A stretch of DNA of 64,000 nucleotides from Budorcas taxicolor. Lineage: Eukaryota > Chordata > Mammalia > Artiodactyla > Bovidae. Made by a program: the position numbers and the translations under genes. Below are positions 53,250 to 63,970 of this stretch, piece after piece. The notes below the pieces were generated by a model that searched no databases, was not told the DNA's origin, and was given only the letters and a program-made list of their open reading frames with translations. The stretch lies in contig NC_068926.1 in the NCBI RefSeq assembly GCF_023091745.1, positions 65,036,001 to 65,100,000 on the forward strand, in the 5' to 3' direction. How positions within the stretch are numbered: the stretch's first letter is position 1; each line of letters opens with the position of its first letter.

Positions 53250-53685
53250 GCCCCTTGAAGTTTTCCAAAGGAATTCACCAGCCTAAAGAGAAGAAATGAC
53301 CTCCTCAGAGATCAAGCCTGAGCCTTTGGTGTGGGAGCACTGACTCCAAGACCCTAGACTACCAGAGAACTAACCCTAGCAGGTATCAAATAGAACTCAC
53401 ACAAAGGAAACCTTTCTAATACAAGACCCTGCGTCGCCCAACCACCAATAGTACCCTGTGCAGGACGCCTCATCTAAACAACAAACAAAACAAAAATACA
53501 AACCCAGTCATCAGCAAACAGGATTGCCACCTCACTCAGCCTTGCCCATCAGAGGAAAAACAAGCAAACAAGCAAAAGCTCAGCACAAATCTCACCCTAT
53601 AAGAAGCTCACACAAACCACTGGACCAACCTGAGAGGGCAGAAAGCAAAAGGAAGAAAGAATTCAACCCAGAAGCCTGGGAAAAG

Positions 53686-53894
53686 AAAGTGAAGTCACTC
53701 AGTCGTGTCTGACTCTTTGAGACCCCATGGACTGTAGCCTATCAGGCTCCTCCATCCATGGGATTCTCCAGGCAGGAATACTGGTGTGGGTTGCCATTTC
53801 CTTCTCCAGGAGATCTTCCCGACCCAAGGATTGAACCCGGGTCTCCCACATTGTAGGCAGACACTTAACCATCTGAGCCACCAGGGAAGTCCAT
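53686..53894 (-). mobile_element. Bov-tA SINE in L1 5' region
   Basis: Reverse-oriented; intact reverse B-box (aaggattgaacccggg) and head gagccaccagggaagtcc. Flanked by ggaaaag (53679-53685, 53895-53901). Confidence 0.9.
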
Positions 53895-53929
53895 GGAAAA
53901 GTAGACCTCAAACACAATAAGTTAAAAAA

Positions 53930-54750
53930 AAATGAAAAGATAACGACAAATGAAGGAAGAAACTACAAACAGAGAACTCAAAATAAATGAAGAGGAAACA
54001 AGCAAACTACCTGAAAAAGAATTCAGAATAATGATAGTAAAGACGATCAAAAATCTTGAAAGCAAAATGAAGAAAATGTAAGAATCAATTAACAAAGACC
54101 TAGCAGAATTAAAGAAAAAGCATACAGAGACAACACTATTACTGAAATTAAAAATACTCTAGAAGGGTTCAGCATCAGAACGTCTGAAGCAGAAGAACGA
54201 ATCAGTGAGCTGGAAGATAAAATGGTGGAAATAACTTCTGAAGAGCAGAATAAAGTAAAAAGAATGAAAAGAACTGAGGATAGTCTCAGAGACCTCTGGG
54301 ACAATATCAAATGCACCAACATTCAAATAATAGGGGTCCCAGAAGAAGAAGAGAAAAAGAAAGGGTATGAGAAAATTTTTGAAGAGATTATAGTTGAAAA
54401 TTTCCCCAACATGGAAAAGGAAATAATCAAGTCCAAGAGGCACAAAGAGTCCCATACAGGATAAACCCAAGGAGAAACATGCCAAGACACATACTAATCA
54501 AACTAACAAAGACTAAACACAAAGAACATTAAAAGCAGCAAGGGAGAAGCCACAAGTAACATACAAAGGAAATCCCATATGCTTAACAGCTGATCCTTCA
54601 GCGGAAACTCTGCAGGCCAGAAGGGAGTGGCAGGATATATTTAAAGTACTGAAAGGGAAAAATCTACAACCAAGATTACTGTACCTGGCAAGGATCTCAT
54701 TCAAAACTGATGGAGAAATAAAAGTTTTTCAGACAAGCAAAAGCTAAGAG
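53930..54750 (+). pseudogene. L1 ORF1 remnant (RNA-binding chaperone)
   Basis: L1 ORF1 protein is a trimeric coiled-coil RNA-binding protein that packages L1 RNA. Here the open piece at 54222-54464 reads MVEITSEEQNKVKRMKRTED then the RRM strand NIQIIGVPEEEE, followed by the helix GYEKIFEEIIVENFPNMEKE. Upstream lysine/glutamate-rich heptad-like sequence is broken by stops (a taa near 54080). The C-terminal domain is out of frame after 54464 (acaggataaacccaagg). Confidence 0.8.
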
Positions 54751-54924
54751 AATTTGGCACCACCAAACCAGCTTTACAAAAAATGTTAAAAGGACTTATA
54801 TAGTCAAAAAATACAACAGAGGAAAAAATATCTACAAAAGCAACCCCAAACAATTAAGAAAATGGCAATAGAAACATATATATATATCAATAATTACATG
54901 TAAGAATTAAAGATTTTAAAATTA

Positions 54925-54963
54925 AAAAAAAATAATAATAATAAAAAAAAAAAAAAAAAAAAA
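54925..54963 (+). repeat. A-rich run in L1 inter-ORF region
   Basis: A run with (aat)n interruption, ending in about 21 A bases directly before the ORF2 start region (tgtaaatggagtaaatgc). Other L1 copies normally have little A here, so this looks like a local expansion or an insertion scar. Confidence 0.7.
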
Positions 54964-56778
54964 ATGTAAATGGAGTAAATGCTCCAACCAAAAGACACAG
55001 ACTGGCTGAATGGATACAAAAACACAACCCATATATATGCTATCTACAAGAAACCCACTTTAGATCTCAAGGCACATAGAGACTGAAAGTGAGAGGATGT
55101 AAAAATATATTCCATGCAAATGGGAAGCAAAAGAAAGCTAGAGTAGCAATCCTTAGACAAAATAGACCTTAAAATGAAGATTATAAGAGATAAGGAAGGA
55201 CACTACATAATGATCAAGGGATCAATCCGAGAGGAAGACACAGCAATTGTAAATATCTATGTACCCAACATAGGAGCACCTCAATACATAAGACGAACAC
55301 TAACAGACATAAAAGGAGAAACTGACAGAAACACAATAGGAGACTTTAAGACGCCACTCACACAGATGGACAGATCATCAAAACAGAAAACCAATAAAGA
55401 AACACAAGTCTTAAATGATACATCAGATGAGATGGATCTCACTGATATCTTCAGGACATTACATCCAAATGCAGAAGAATACACCTTTTTCTCAAGTGCA
55501 CACGAAACATTCTCCAGGGTAGACAACACCGTGTGTCACAAACATCAGTGAATTTAAGAAAATTGGAATCATATCAAACATCTTCTCCAACCACAATGCT
55601 ATGAGACTAGACATCAAGCACAAGGGAGAAACTGTAATAAACACAAACACATGGAGGTTAAACAACATGTTTCTAAATAACCAACAGGTTGCTGGAGAAA
55701 TCCAAACAGAAATCAGAAATTTTTTAGAAACAAATGACAATGAAAACATGACAACTCAAAACCTATGGGTTGCAGCAAAAGCAGTCTTAAGAGGGAAGTT
55801 TATAGCGACACAATCCTACCTCAAGAAACAAGAAAAACATACAATAGACAGCCTAACTCTACGTCTAAAGCTGGAAAAACAACAACAGAGAAAACAAACC
55901 CAAAATTAGAAGAAGAAATCATAAAGATCCAAGCAGAAATAAATGAAAAAGAAGCAGAAGAAACAATAGTAAAGATTAATAAAGCTAAAAGCTGGTTCTT
56001 GGAGAAGATAAACAAAACTGACAGATGTTTAGCCAGACCCATCAAGAAGGAAAAGAGGGAAGAATCAAATCAACAAAATTAGAAATGAAAAAGGAGAGGC
56101 TACAACGGACAAAGCAGAAATACAAAGGATTATAAGAGACTGTTATGAACAACTATGTGGCAATAAAATGGACAACCTGGAAGAAATGGACAGAGTCTTA
56201 GAAAAGTTCAATCTTCCAAGACAACCCAGAAGAAATAGAAATTATGAACAACCCAATTACAAGCACTGAAATGGAAGCTGTGATCAAAAATCTCCCAAAA
56301 AACAAAAGCCTAGGACCAGAAGGCTTCACAGGAGAATTCTATCAAACGTTTAGAGAAGAGCTAGTGCCTGTCCTTCTAAAACTCTTTCAAAAAATTGCAG
56401 AGGAAGGAACACTTCCAAACTCATTCTACAAGGCCATTATCACCCTGATACCAAAACCAGACAAAGACAACACAGAAAAAGAAAACTACAGGCCAATGTC
56501 ACTGATGAACAAAGATGCAAAAATCCTCAACAAAATTTTAGCCAACAGAATTCAGCAACACACCAAAAAGCTCATACACCATGATCAAGTTGGATTTATT
56601 CCAGGAATGCAAGGATTCTTCAATATACACAAATCAATGTGAACAAATATTAACAAGTTGAGAGGTAAAACCCATATGATAATCTCAATAGATGCAGAAA
56701 AAGCCTTTGACAAAATTCAGCACCAATTTATGATTAAAACACTTTGAAAAATGGGCATAGAAGGAACCTACCTCAACA

Positions 56779-58410
56779 GAAGCAGAAGATATTAAGAAGA
56801 GGTGGCAAGAATACACAGAAGAACTGTACAAAAAAGATCTTCACGACCAAGATAATCACGATGGTGTGATCGCTCACCTAGAGCCAGACATCCTGGAATG
56901 TGAAGTCAAGTGGACCTTAGAAAGCATCACTACGAACAAAGCTAGTGGAGGTGATGGAATTCCAGTTGAGCTATTTCAAATCCTGAAAGATGATGCTGTG
57001 AAAGTGCTGTACTCAATATGCCAGCAAATTTGGAAAACTCAGCAGTGGCCACAGGACTGGAAAAGGTCAGTTTTCATTCCAATCCCAAAGAAAGGCAATG
57101 CCAAAGAATGCTCAAACTACCGCACAATTGCACTCATCTCACATGCTAGTAAAGTAATGCTCAAAATTCTCCAAGCCAGGCTTCAGCAATACGTGAACCG
57201 TGAACTTCCTGATGTTCAAGCTGGTTTTAGGAAAGGTAGAGGAACCAGAGGTCAAATTGCCAACATCCGCTGGATCATGGAAAAAGCAAGAGAGTTCCAG
57301 AAGAACATCTATTTCTGCTTTATTGACTATGCCAAAGCCTTTGACTGTGTGGATCACAAGAAACTGTGGAAAATTCTGAAAGAGATGGGAATACCAGACC
57401 ACCTGACCTGCCTCTTGAGAAACCTATATGCAGGTCAGGAAGCAACAGTTAGAACTGGACATGGAACAACAGACTGGTTCCAAATAGGAAAAGGAGTACG
57501 TCAAGGCTGTATATTGTCACTCTGCTTATTTAACTTATATGCAGAGTGCATCATGAGAAATGCTGGGCTGGAAGAAGCACCAGCTGGAATCAAGATTGCC
57601 GGGAGAAATATCAATAACCTCAGATATGCAGATGACACCAGCCTTATGGCAGAAAGTGAAGAGGAACTAAAAAGCCTCTTGATGAAAGTGAAAGAGGAGA
57701 GTGAAAACGTTGGCTTAGAGCTCAATATTCAGAAAACGAAGATCATGGCATCTGGTCCCATCACTTCATGGGAAATAGATGGTGAAACAGTGGAAACAAT
57801 GTCAGACTTCATTTTTTGGGGCTCCAAAATCACTGCAGATGGTGATTGCAGCCATGAAATTAAAAGATGCTTACCCTTTGGAAGAAAAGTTATGAGCAAC
57901 CTAGATAGTATATTCAAAAGCAGAGACACTACTTTGCCGACTAAGGTGCGTCTAGTCAAGGCTATGGTTTTTCCTGTGGTCATGTATGGATGTGAGAGTT
58001 GGACTGTGAAGAAGGCTGAGCACCAAAGAATTGATGCTTTTGATCTGTGGTGTTGGAGAAGACTCCTGAGAGTCCCTTGGACTGCAAGGAGATCCAACCA
58101 GTCCATTCTGAAGGAGATCAACCCTGGGATTTCTTTGGAAGGAATGATGCTAAAGCTGAAACTCCAGTACTTTGGCCACCTCATGTGAAGAGTTGACTCA
58201 TTGGAAAAGACTCTGATGCTGGGAGGGATTGGGGGCAGGAGGAGAAGGGGACGACAGAGGATGAGATGGCTGGATGGCATCACCGGCTCGATGGACATGA
58301 GTCTGAGTGAACTCCGGGAGATGGTGATGGACAGGGAGGCCTGGCATGCTGCAATTCATGGAGTCGCAAAGAGTCGGACACGACTGAGCAACTGAACTGA
58401 ACTGAACTGA
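56779..58410 (+). mobile_element. BovB (RTE) LINE, 1.63 kb, in L1 ORF2, with target duplication
   Basis: Starts gaagcagaagatattaagaa and ends with (tgaac)n. acctcaaca lies on both sides (56770-56778, 58411-58419), and L1 sequence is continuous across it. 5'-truncated: endonuclease absent. Confidence 0.97.
56866..58395 (+). pseudogene. BovB reverse transcriptase, one stop from open
   Basis: A 440-codon frame (56866-58188) holds NYRTIALISHASKVMLKIL, motif A FIDYAKAFDCVDH, motif B VRQGCILSLCLFNLYAECI, and YADD (57625-57636). The only break is TGA at 58186-58188, where sister copies have CGA; the same frame is then open to the family stop at 58395. A C-to-T change at a CpG explains this. The 5' domain needed for target nicking is missing. 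Confidence 0.92.
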
Positions 58411-60492
58411 ACCTCAACAAAGAAAAGGCCATATATGATAGGCCTATAGCAAACATTATTCTCAATGGTGAGAAACTGAAAGCATTCCCCCTAAGATCAG
58501 GAGCATGACAAGGATTATCTTGTAATTGTATAATTAACCACTATTATTCAACATAGTTCTGGGAGTCCTAGCTACAGCAATCAGAGGAGAAAAAGAAAAT
58601 GAATTCAGATCAGAAAAGAAGTAAAGCTCTCACTGTTTGCAACTGACATGATACTGTCCATAGAAAACCCTAAAGATAGTATCAGGAAATTACTAGAGCT
58701 AATCAGTGAATTTAGCCAAGTTGCAGGATACAAAATCAATACACAGAAATCACTTGCATTTCTATATACTAACAATGAAAAATCAGAGAAATTAAGGGAT
58801 CAGTCCCATTCACCATTGCAACAAAAAGAATTAAATATCTAGGAATAAACTTACCTAAGGAGACAAAAGAACTGTACACGGGAAATTATAAGACACTGAT
58901 GAAAGAAATCAAAGACAACACAAACAGATGGAGAGATATTCCATGTTCCCGGGTAGGAAGAATCAATATTGTGAAAATGACTATACTACAAAAGGCAATC
59001 TACAAATTTAATGTGATCCCTATCAAATTACCAATGGCATTTTTCACAAAACTAAAACAGAAAATTTCACAATTCACATGGAAGCACAGACTCCAGATAG
59101 CCAAAGCCGTCTTGAGATAGAAGAACGCAGCTGGAGGAATCAACCTTCCTGACTTCAGATTAGACTACAAAGCTACAGTCATCAAGGCAGTATGGTACTG
59201 GCACAAAAACAGAAATATAGACCAATGGAACAAGACAGAAATCCTAGAAATAAACCCACGCACCTATTGGGTACCTTATTTTTGACAGAGGAGGCGAGAA
59301 TATACAATGCGGCAAAGACAGCCTCTTCAATAAATGGTGCTGGGAAAACTGGACAGCTACATGTAAAAAAATGAAATTAGAACACTTCCTAACACCATAC
59401 AAAAAGATACACTCAAAATGGATTAAAGGCCTAAATGTAAGACCAGAAGCTACAAAACTCTGAGAGGGAAACATAGGCAGAACACTCGATGACATAAATC
59501 AAAGCAAGATCCTCTATGACCCACCTCCTAGAGTAACAGAAATAAGAATAAAAGTAAACAAGCAGGACCTGATTAAACTTAAAAGGTTCTGCACAGCAAA
59601 GGAAACTATAATCAAGGTGAAAAGACAGCCCTTGTAATGGGAGAAAATAGTAGCAAATGAAACTGACAAAGGATTAATTTCCAAAATATACAAGCAGCTC
59701 ATACAACTCAGTCAAAAAGTGGGAAAAAGACTTAAACAGACATTTCTTCAAAGAAGACATACAGATGGCTAACAAATACATGAAAAGATGCTCAACATTG
59801 CTCATTATTAGAGAAAAGCAAATCAAGACAACAATGAGATATCACCTCACACCACTCAGAATGGCTATCATCAAAAAGTTTACAAACAATAAATGCTGGA
59901 GAGGATGTGGAGAAAAGGGAACACTCTTGCACTGTTGGTAGGAATATAAACTGATACAGTCACTATGGAAGACGGTATGGAGATTCCCTAAAAAACTAGG
60001 AATAAAACCACCATATGACCCAGCAATCCCACTCCTAGGTATATACCCTGAGGAAACCAGGGTTGAGAAAGACACATGTATCCCATTGTTCATTGCAGCA
60101 CTATTTGCAATAGCTAGAACATGGAAGCAACCTAGATGCCCATTGACAGATGAATGGGTAAAGAAGCTGTGGTACGTGTACACAATGGAATATTAAAGGA
60201 ACACATTTCAGTCAGTTCTGATGAGGTGGATGAACCTAGAACCTATTATACAGAGTGAAGTGAGTCAGGAAGAGAAAGATAAGCATCGTATTCTAACACA
60301 CATATATAGAATCTAGAAAAATGATTCTGAAGAACTTATTTATAGGGCAGCAATGGAGAAACAGACAGAGAATAATTTATGGACATGGGGAGAGGAGAGG
60401 AGAGGGTGAGATGTATGTAAAGAGGGACATGAACACTTACATTGCCATATATAAAATAGCCAACGGGAATTTGCTGTATGGCTCAGGAAACT

Positions 60493-60706
60493 TGAGGCTT
60501 CCCTGGTGGCTCAGAGGTTAAAGCATCTGCCTCCAATGCAGGAGACCCAGGTTCAGTCCCTGGGTCGGGAAGATCCCCTGGAGAAGGAAATGGTAACCCA
60601 CTCCACTATACTTGCCTGGAGAATCCCATGGACGGAGAAGCCTGGTAGGCTACAGTCCACAGGGTCGCAAAGAGTCAGACACGACTGAGTGACTTCACTT
60701 TCACTT
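60493..60706 (+). mobile_element. Bov-tA SINE with 10-bp target duplication
   Basis: Head ttgaggcttccctggtggct, B-box ggttcagtccctgg, full body and (cacttt)n tail. tcaggaaact flanks it (60483-60492, 60707-60716), in the L1 3' UTR. Confidence 0.94.
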
Positions 60707-60803
60707 TCAGGAAACTCAAGGGATCTGTATCAACCTAGAGGGGTGGGATCGGGATGGAGATGGGAGGGAGGCTCAAAAGGGAGAGGATATACATATACCT
60801 ATG

Positions 60804-62017
60804 TGCCAGGAGCCAGCGTGAGGAATCCCACCCACGGCAATGGTCATGAGGGAGGAAGCCAGACAAAATGCAAAGGCGTGATCTAGCTTCAGAGGTTCCC
60901 CCTGAGTTTTCCTGAACATCTACCCCCAAAAACCAGAGTCTGCCTGCCTTATTGCATATAAAAAGAATGTCTCGGTCTGAACCCCCTTTGATGGCTCTCT
61001 AACTTGCCTGAGAGGTTCCCCCGGACTTTTTGCAGCTTGTGAATTGTTTACAGCCCCCCAACCTCGAGAGACACAAAGCTTAAAGCATCTTAAAGATACA
61101 GAGCCTTTTCTAAAGAGCTAAAAATCATATTGGTGATGGGTTTTCACTGTTGAGTCAATGACTGTTTGTTGCCAGGTCTCCATATTCTTTATCTTTTAGG
61201 CACCTGAAGGATATTAATCAATGTAATTGGGATATAGAAATAGGAATATAGTAGTTTTGATGTTAGCAACACTAGACTTTTGAGTTAATTACTTTTCTTT
61301 GTTATATATCACTGCACTCCTCTTGTGTCCTTGCTATATAAGAATGTATCTTTTTTTAGTGCTTTCTGAGAGTGGCACCAGACTTTGGGAAGAACAACAC
61401 AAATAAGTCTTCTGGTTGACAAATCCTTATCAGAAAAGGGCTGTAAAATGTTAATTGGCCCTCTGGCCAGAAGATGATGTAAATCACCTAAGACTTGTGT
61501 ATACAATTAGGTATGCAGAAAGAAAGCCTGGTTTTGATAAGAGTCAGGGCTGCTGATGCTGCATAATTTTATATTATCCATTGATGTCTATGTACAAAAA
61601 AAGGTATAAAAGGCCTTTCTGGACAATAGGGGATGGGCAAGTCGCTGGATTGGTTTCCCCCATGTCTCCTCTTTACTCTGTTTTCTGGCTGAATTCTCAT
61701 CTGGGGTGTGGAGGCTCGCCATGTCTACTTACTTGCCCTGGCTTCTAAGATCCGTGAGAGAGGGAGCCCAAGGTGGGGCACCTTCCGATATTCAAACGGA
61801 CGCCGGTGGCCTAATGTAGATGGTGCAAACTTCTTGTCCTGAAGTTTTATTGGCTTTCCACGTAAACCAAGTTATTCAGCCTCTTTTCTCCACTAAATTT
61901 TCCTACAACCCTATTTCTTCCTAATCTCTCTTTATATTTCTAATTAAATAAGTTATTCCTCGCCCATACCGTCCCCACTTCCAATTACCCTGGATCCACC
62001 AGGGCTGGACCCCGGCA
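60804..62017 (+). mobile_element. Solo LTR of a class II (ERVK-like) endogenous retrovirus, 1,214 bp
   Basis: Begins TGCCAGGAGCC and ends CCCCGGCA, with exact 6-bp duplications cctatg at 60798-60803 and 62018-62023. A 6-bp duplication is typical of betaretrovirus-related (class II) elements. A TATA box (TATAAAAGG, 61605-61613) and an ATTAAA polyadenylation signal (61943-61948) sit in the expected order. No internal viral genes remain: gag, pro, pol and env were lost by LTR-LTR recombination. It lies in the L1 3' UTR, which is continuous across it. Confidence 0.93.
61605..61613 (+). promoter_or_regulatory. LTR TATA box
   Basis: TATAAAAGG within the solo LTR, positioned before the presumptive R region. 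Confidence 0.7.
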
Positions 62018-62102
62018 CCTATGGCTGACTCATGTTGAGGTCTGACAGAAAACAAAATTCTGTAAAGCAATTATCCTTCAATAAAAATATAAATTTTTAA
62101 AA

Positions 62103-62352
62103 TATGACACAAATAAACTTACCTATGAAACAGAAGCAAACGCACAGACATTGAGCACAGGCTTGTGGCTGCTAAGGCAGAGAAGGTAGGGGAGGGATGG
62201 ATTGGGAGTTTGCGATTAGCAGATATAAACTATTATATATAGGATGGATAAATAACAAGGTCCTACTGTATACCACAGGTAACTATTAATATATCCATTA
62301 TTCTGTGATAAACCATAATGGAAAAGGATTTTGCAAAGAACGTATGTACAGT
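62103..62352 (+). mobile_element. L1 LINE 3' UTR fragment
   Basis: gcacaggcttgtggctgcta, agggatggattgggagtttg, aacaaggtcctactgtatac, tgataaaccataatggaaaa. Truncated before the final polyadenylation region. Confidence 0.85.
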
Positions 62353-62769
62353 TAAATTCCCTACATATGAACGAGTTCCATTCCGAAACTGCATTTGTAA
62401 ATTTGATTTGTTCGTAAGCCCAACAAAGTTAGCCTAGGTACCCAGTTAACACCATCAGCTATATAGTACTGTAGCGTAATAGGTTTATACTTTTCATACA
62501 AATAATACATAAAAGACAAACAAAAATGCAGAAAACATCTTTAATCTTACTATATAGTACCTTGAAAAATACAGTAGTACAACAGCTGGCATACAGGAGC
62601 TGGCATCAAATGAACAGGCTGAGAGGGTGAATAGGTAGGAGGCCAGAGGTCCCCAAGCAACAGGAGGAAATAACCCGCAAGTGGAGACTTCTTTTTCTCT
62701 TCTCTGTTGAAGACACTTAGTTCCACCTGAACTTAACTTTTTTCAAACCTTGAGCTAACCAATGCAATT
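62353..62769. other. Probable old interspersed repeat, unclassified
   Basis: 62370-62600 (tttgttcgtaagcccaacaa, ctatatagtactgtagcgta, acagtagtacaacagctggc) resembles a repeat seen elsewhere in mammals, but the family is not certain. No coding signal. Confidence 0.3.
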
Positions 62770-62791
62770 TTCTTATGGAAATATTTTTCTT

Positions 62792-62868
62792 TTTTTTAAT
62801 TTAAATTTATTTAATTGGAGGCTACTTTAAATATTGTATAGGTTTTGCCATACATACATCAACATGAA
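62792..62868 (-). mobile_element. Extremely short L1 LINE insertion with 22-bp target duplication
   Basis: A poly-T start then ttaattggaggctac, aaatattgtataggttttgc and catacatacatcaac is the reverse complement of a ruminant L1 3' end, only 77 bp long. The identical 22-bp segments 62770-62791 and 62869-62890 flank it. On the minus strand the nick site is TT/AAGA, close to the L1 endonuclease consensus. Confidence 0.9.
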
Positions 62869-62890
62869 TTCTTATGGAAATATTTTTCTT

Positions 62891-63085
62891 AAGCTATGTT
62901 AATGAAACATGTATTTGCTTTGGAATCTACCTTTCTTCAAATTGGTTCCACCAAGGACTAATTTTTTTTTTTTTCTTTTCTCAAACTTTGGGCTGATAAT
63001 GGCTCAACAAACCAGTATTAATGTCAAATGTTTTATGGCTGTGGGGGATGACACACCATTGCCATTCTATCTCAAAAATGCGTAT
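62891..63085. other. Unassigned DNA
   Basis: A T-rich run at 62961-62974; otherwise nothing recognised. May include the 5' part of the LTR that follows. Confidence 0.35.
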
Positions 63086-63372
63086 TGTAGGAGAGGGGCC
63101 TGGTGGAACTCCCTCACCATTGAGATGTTTCCCTTATCCAATTAGCAGTTTGCTAACAGACACAAAACACCTTGCTAAAAACTAGCAAAGGGTGGGGCAC
63201 TCTTTCTGTCCCCTTCTGATGCCTATGTCGGGAGCTTTCTCTATCTCTTTTTATACTTTAATAAAGCTTTGCTACACAAAAAGGCTCTGAGTGATCAAGC
63301 CTTGTCTCTGGCCCCAGATCAAATTCCTCTCCATAAGCCACGCATCCCGGTGTTGTTCACGGCTCTGTAGCA
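63086..63372 (+). mobile_element. Class I (gammaretrovirus-like) ERV LTR fragment
   Basis: A U3/R-type run (ctttctctatctctttttat), AATAAA (63260-63265) followed by gctttgctacacaaaaaggc and U5-like gatcaagccttgtctctggc. Ends are approximate; no target duplication and no internal genes were found. Confidence 0.5.
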
Positions 63373-63586
63373 GCAGCCTTCCACAGGCAAGAACAGTTAC
63401 TGACTAGAGCTGGCAGAGGAGGTGGGAGATGGTAGGGCTGAAGGATGTCAGCAATAGGAGACAGAGGGCAGGCTGAAGTCTCACTCACACCTGATGTTAA
63501 TGGCACAGATTCTGATTCCTTGCTGGGTTCAATTCTGTCTACCCTCTTGAAAAAATGATCCAGTGACGCCTGGGTTGTTACTGTAC
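63357..63586 (-). pseudogene. Tail of a possible pogo/Tigger-like transposase ORF with PCNA-binding-type motif
   Basis: Minus-strand frame from the LTR junction at 63586 to a TGA at 63357-63359. Near its start it has QASLDHFFKR (63543-63572), a match to the PCNA-interacting pattern Qxx[ILM]xxFF. Pogo-type transposases are known to carry such a motif at their C-terminus. The rest is serine/proline-rich and unrecognised. An LTR cuts the frame upstream. The piece on the other side of the LTR (63971-64000) is in the same frame when one target duplication is removed, so the ORF continues beyond the window. Family assignment is inference from one short motif. Confidence 0.35.
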
Positions 63587-63970
63587 TGTTGAGGTCCTTT
63601 AATGGACTGGAACCTGGCGGTCCAGAGTCAACGGTAAGAAAGTGAAAGAGAGAAAGGAAGACACGGGGACCCAAGCTCCGATGGAGCAAGGGTATTTTAT
63701 TAGCAGAAATGCAGGCTTATATATCTTTAGTAAGAATGATTACTCAGCTATTACACAGAATGAAATGTTATCAATAGCCACAATATGGATAGTCTAATAC
63801 ATACAAGGTCGTTGACGCTAAGAAGAGTCACTGCATGTCTCGTCCTATGACCTCAGTCCTGAGAACTGCGTGCAGCTCTACTCGTTCTCGGAATAGGAAC
63901 CGATGAGAACAGAGAATCCTTGAGAAACAAAGCAGCAAGCAGGAATCCTCCTGTTAAATGCTCCCCGACA
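63587..63970 (-). mobile_element. Solo ERV LTR, reverse orientation, 384 bp, with 7-bp direct repeat
   Basis: On the minus strand it begins TGTCGGGGAGC and ends CCTCAACA. actgtac flanks it exactly (63580-63586, 63971-63977). It has a TATATAAG box (63716-63723), an AATAAA signal (63696-63701) and a U5 rich in ctttctctcttt. Retroviral class II normally gives 6 bp, so the seventh base may be chance. No viral genes accompany it. Confidence 0.82.

Larger units (their letters stand above)
54964..60200 (+). pseudogene. L1 ORF2 remnant (endonuclease and reverse transcriptase), split by BovB
   Basis: L1 ORF2 nicks DNA and primes reverse transcription. The endonuclease region at 55174-55551 shows VNIYVPN, then GDFKTPL where active copies have GDFNTPL, and SRVDNTV in place of the SRIDH metal/phosphate motif, so it is inactive. 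RT starts 56244 (ITSTEMEAVIKNLPKNKSLG, LIPKPDKD, NYRPMSLMN), with motif A (IISIDAEKAFDKIQH) near 56680. BovB interrupts it at 56779. After 58411 it continues, with the catalytic FADD changed to FATD near 58640. The C-terminal region follows to about 60200. Stops and shifts are frequent. Confidence 0.85.
53250..62102 (+). mobile_element. L1 LINE, both ORFs decayed, with four nested insertions
   Basis: About 5.5 kb of L1 is spread over 8.9 kb: 5' UTR-like DNA (53250-53930), ORF1 (to about 54750), A-rich inter-ORF region, ORF2, and a 3' UTR ending at tcaataaaaatataaattt. It is interrupted by Bov-tA (53686-53894), BovB (56779-58410), Bov-tA (60493-60706) and a solo LTR (60804-62017). The UTR joins cleanly across the LTR at cctatg. 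Its 5' limit is uncertain, so it may be nearly full length. Many frame breaks make it inactive. Confidence 0.88.

Noticed and set aside
58201..58395. Separate 64-codon gene after the BovB stop
   Set aside because: Same frame and family as the upstream BovB RT; it is the continuation after one nonsense change.
60804..62017. Full provirus at the LTR
   Set aside because: Only one LTR with matching flanking duplications and no primer-binding site or internal coding region follows.
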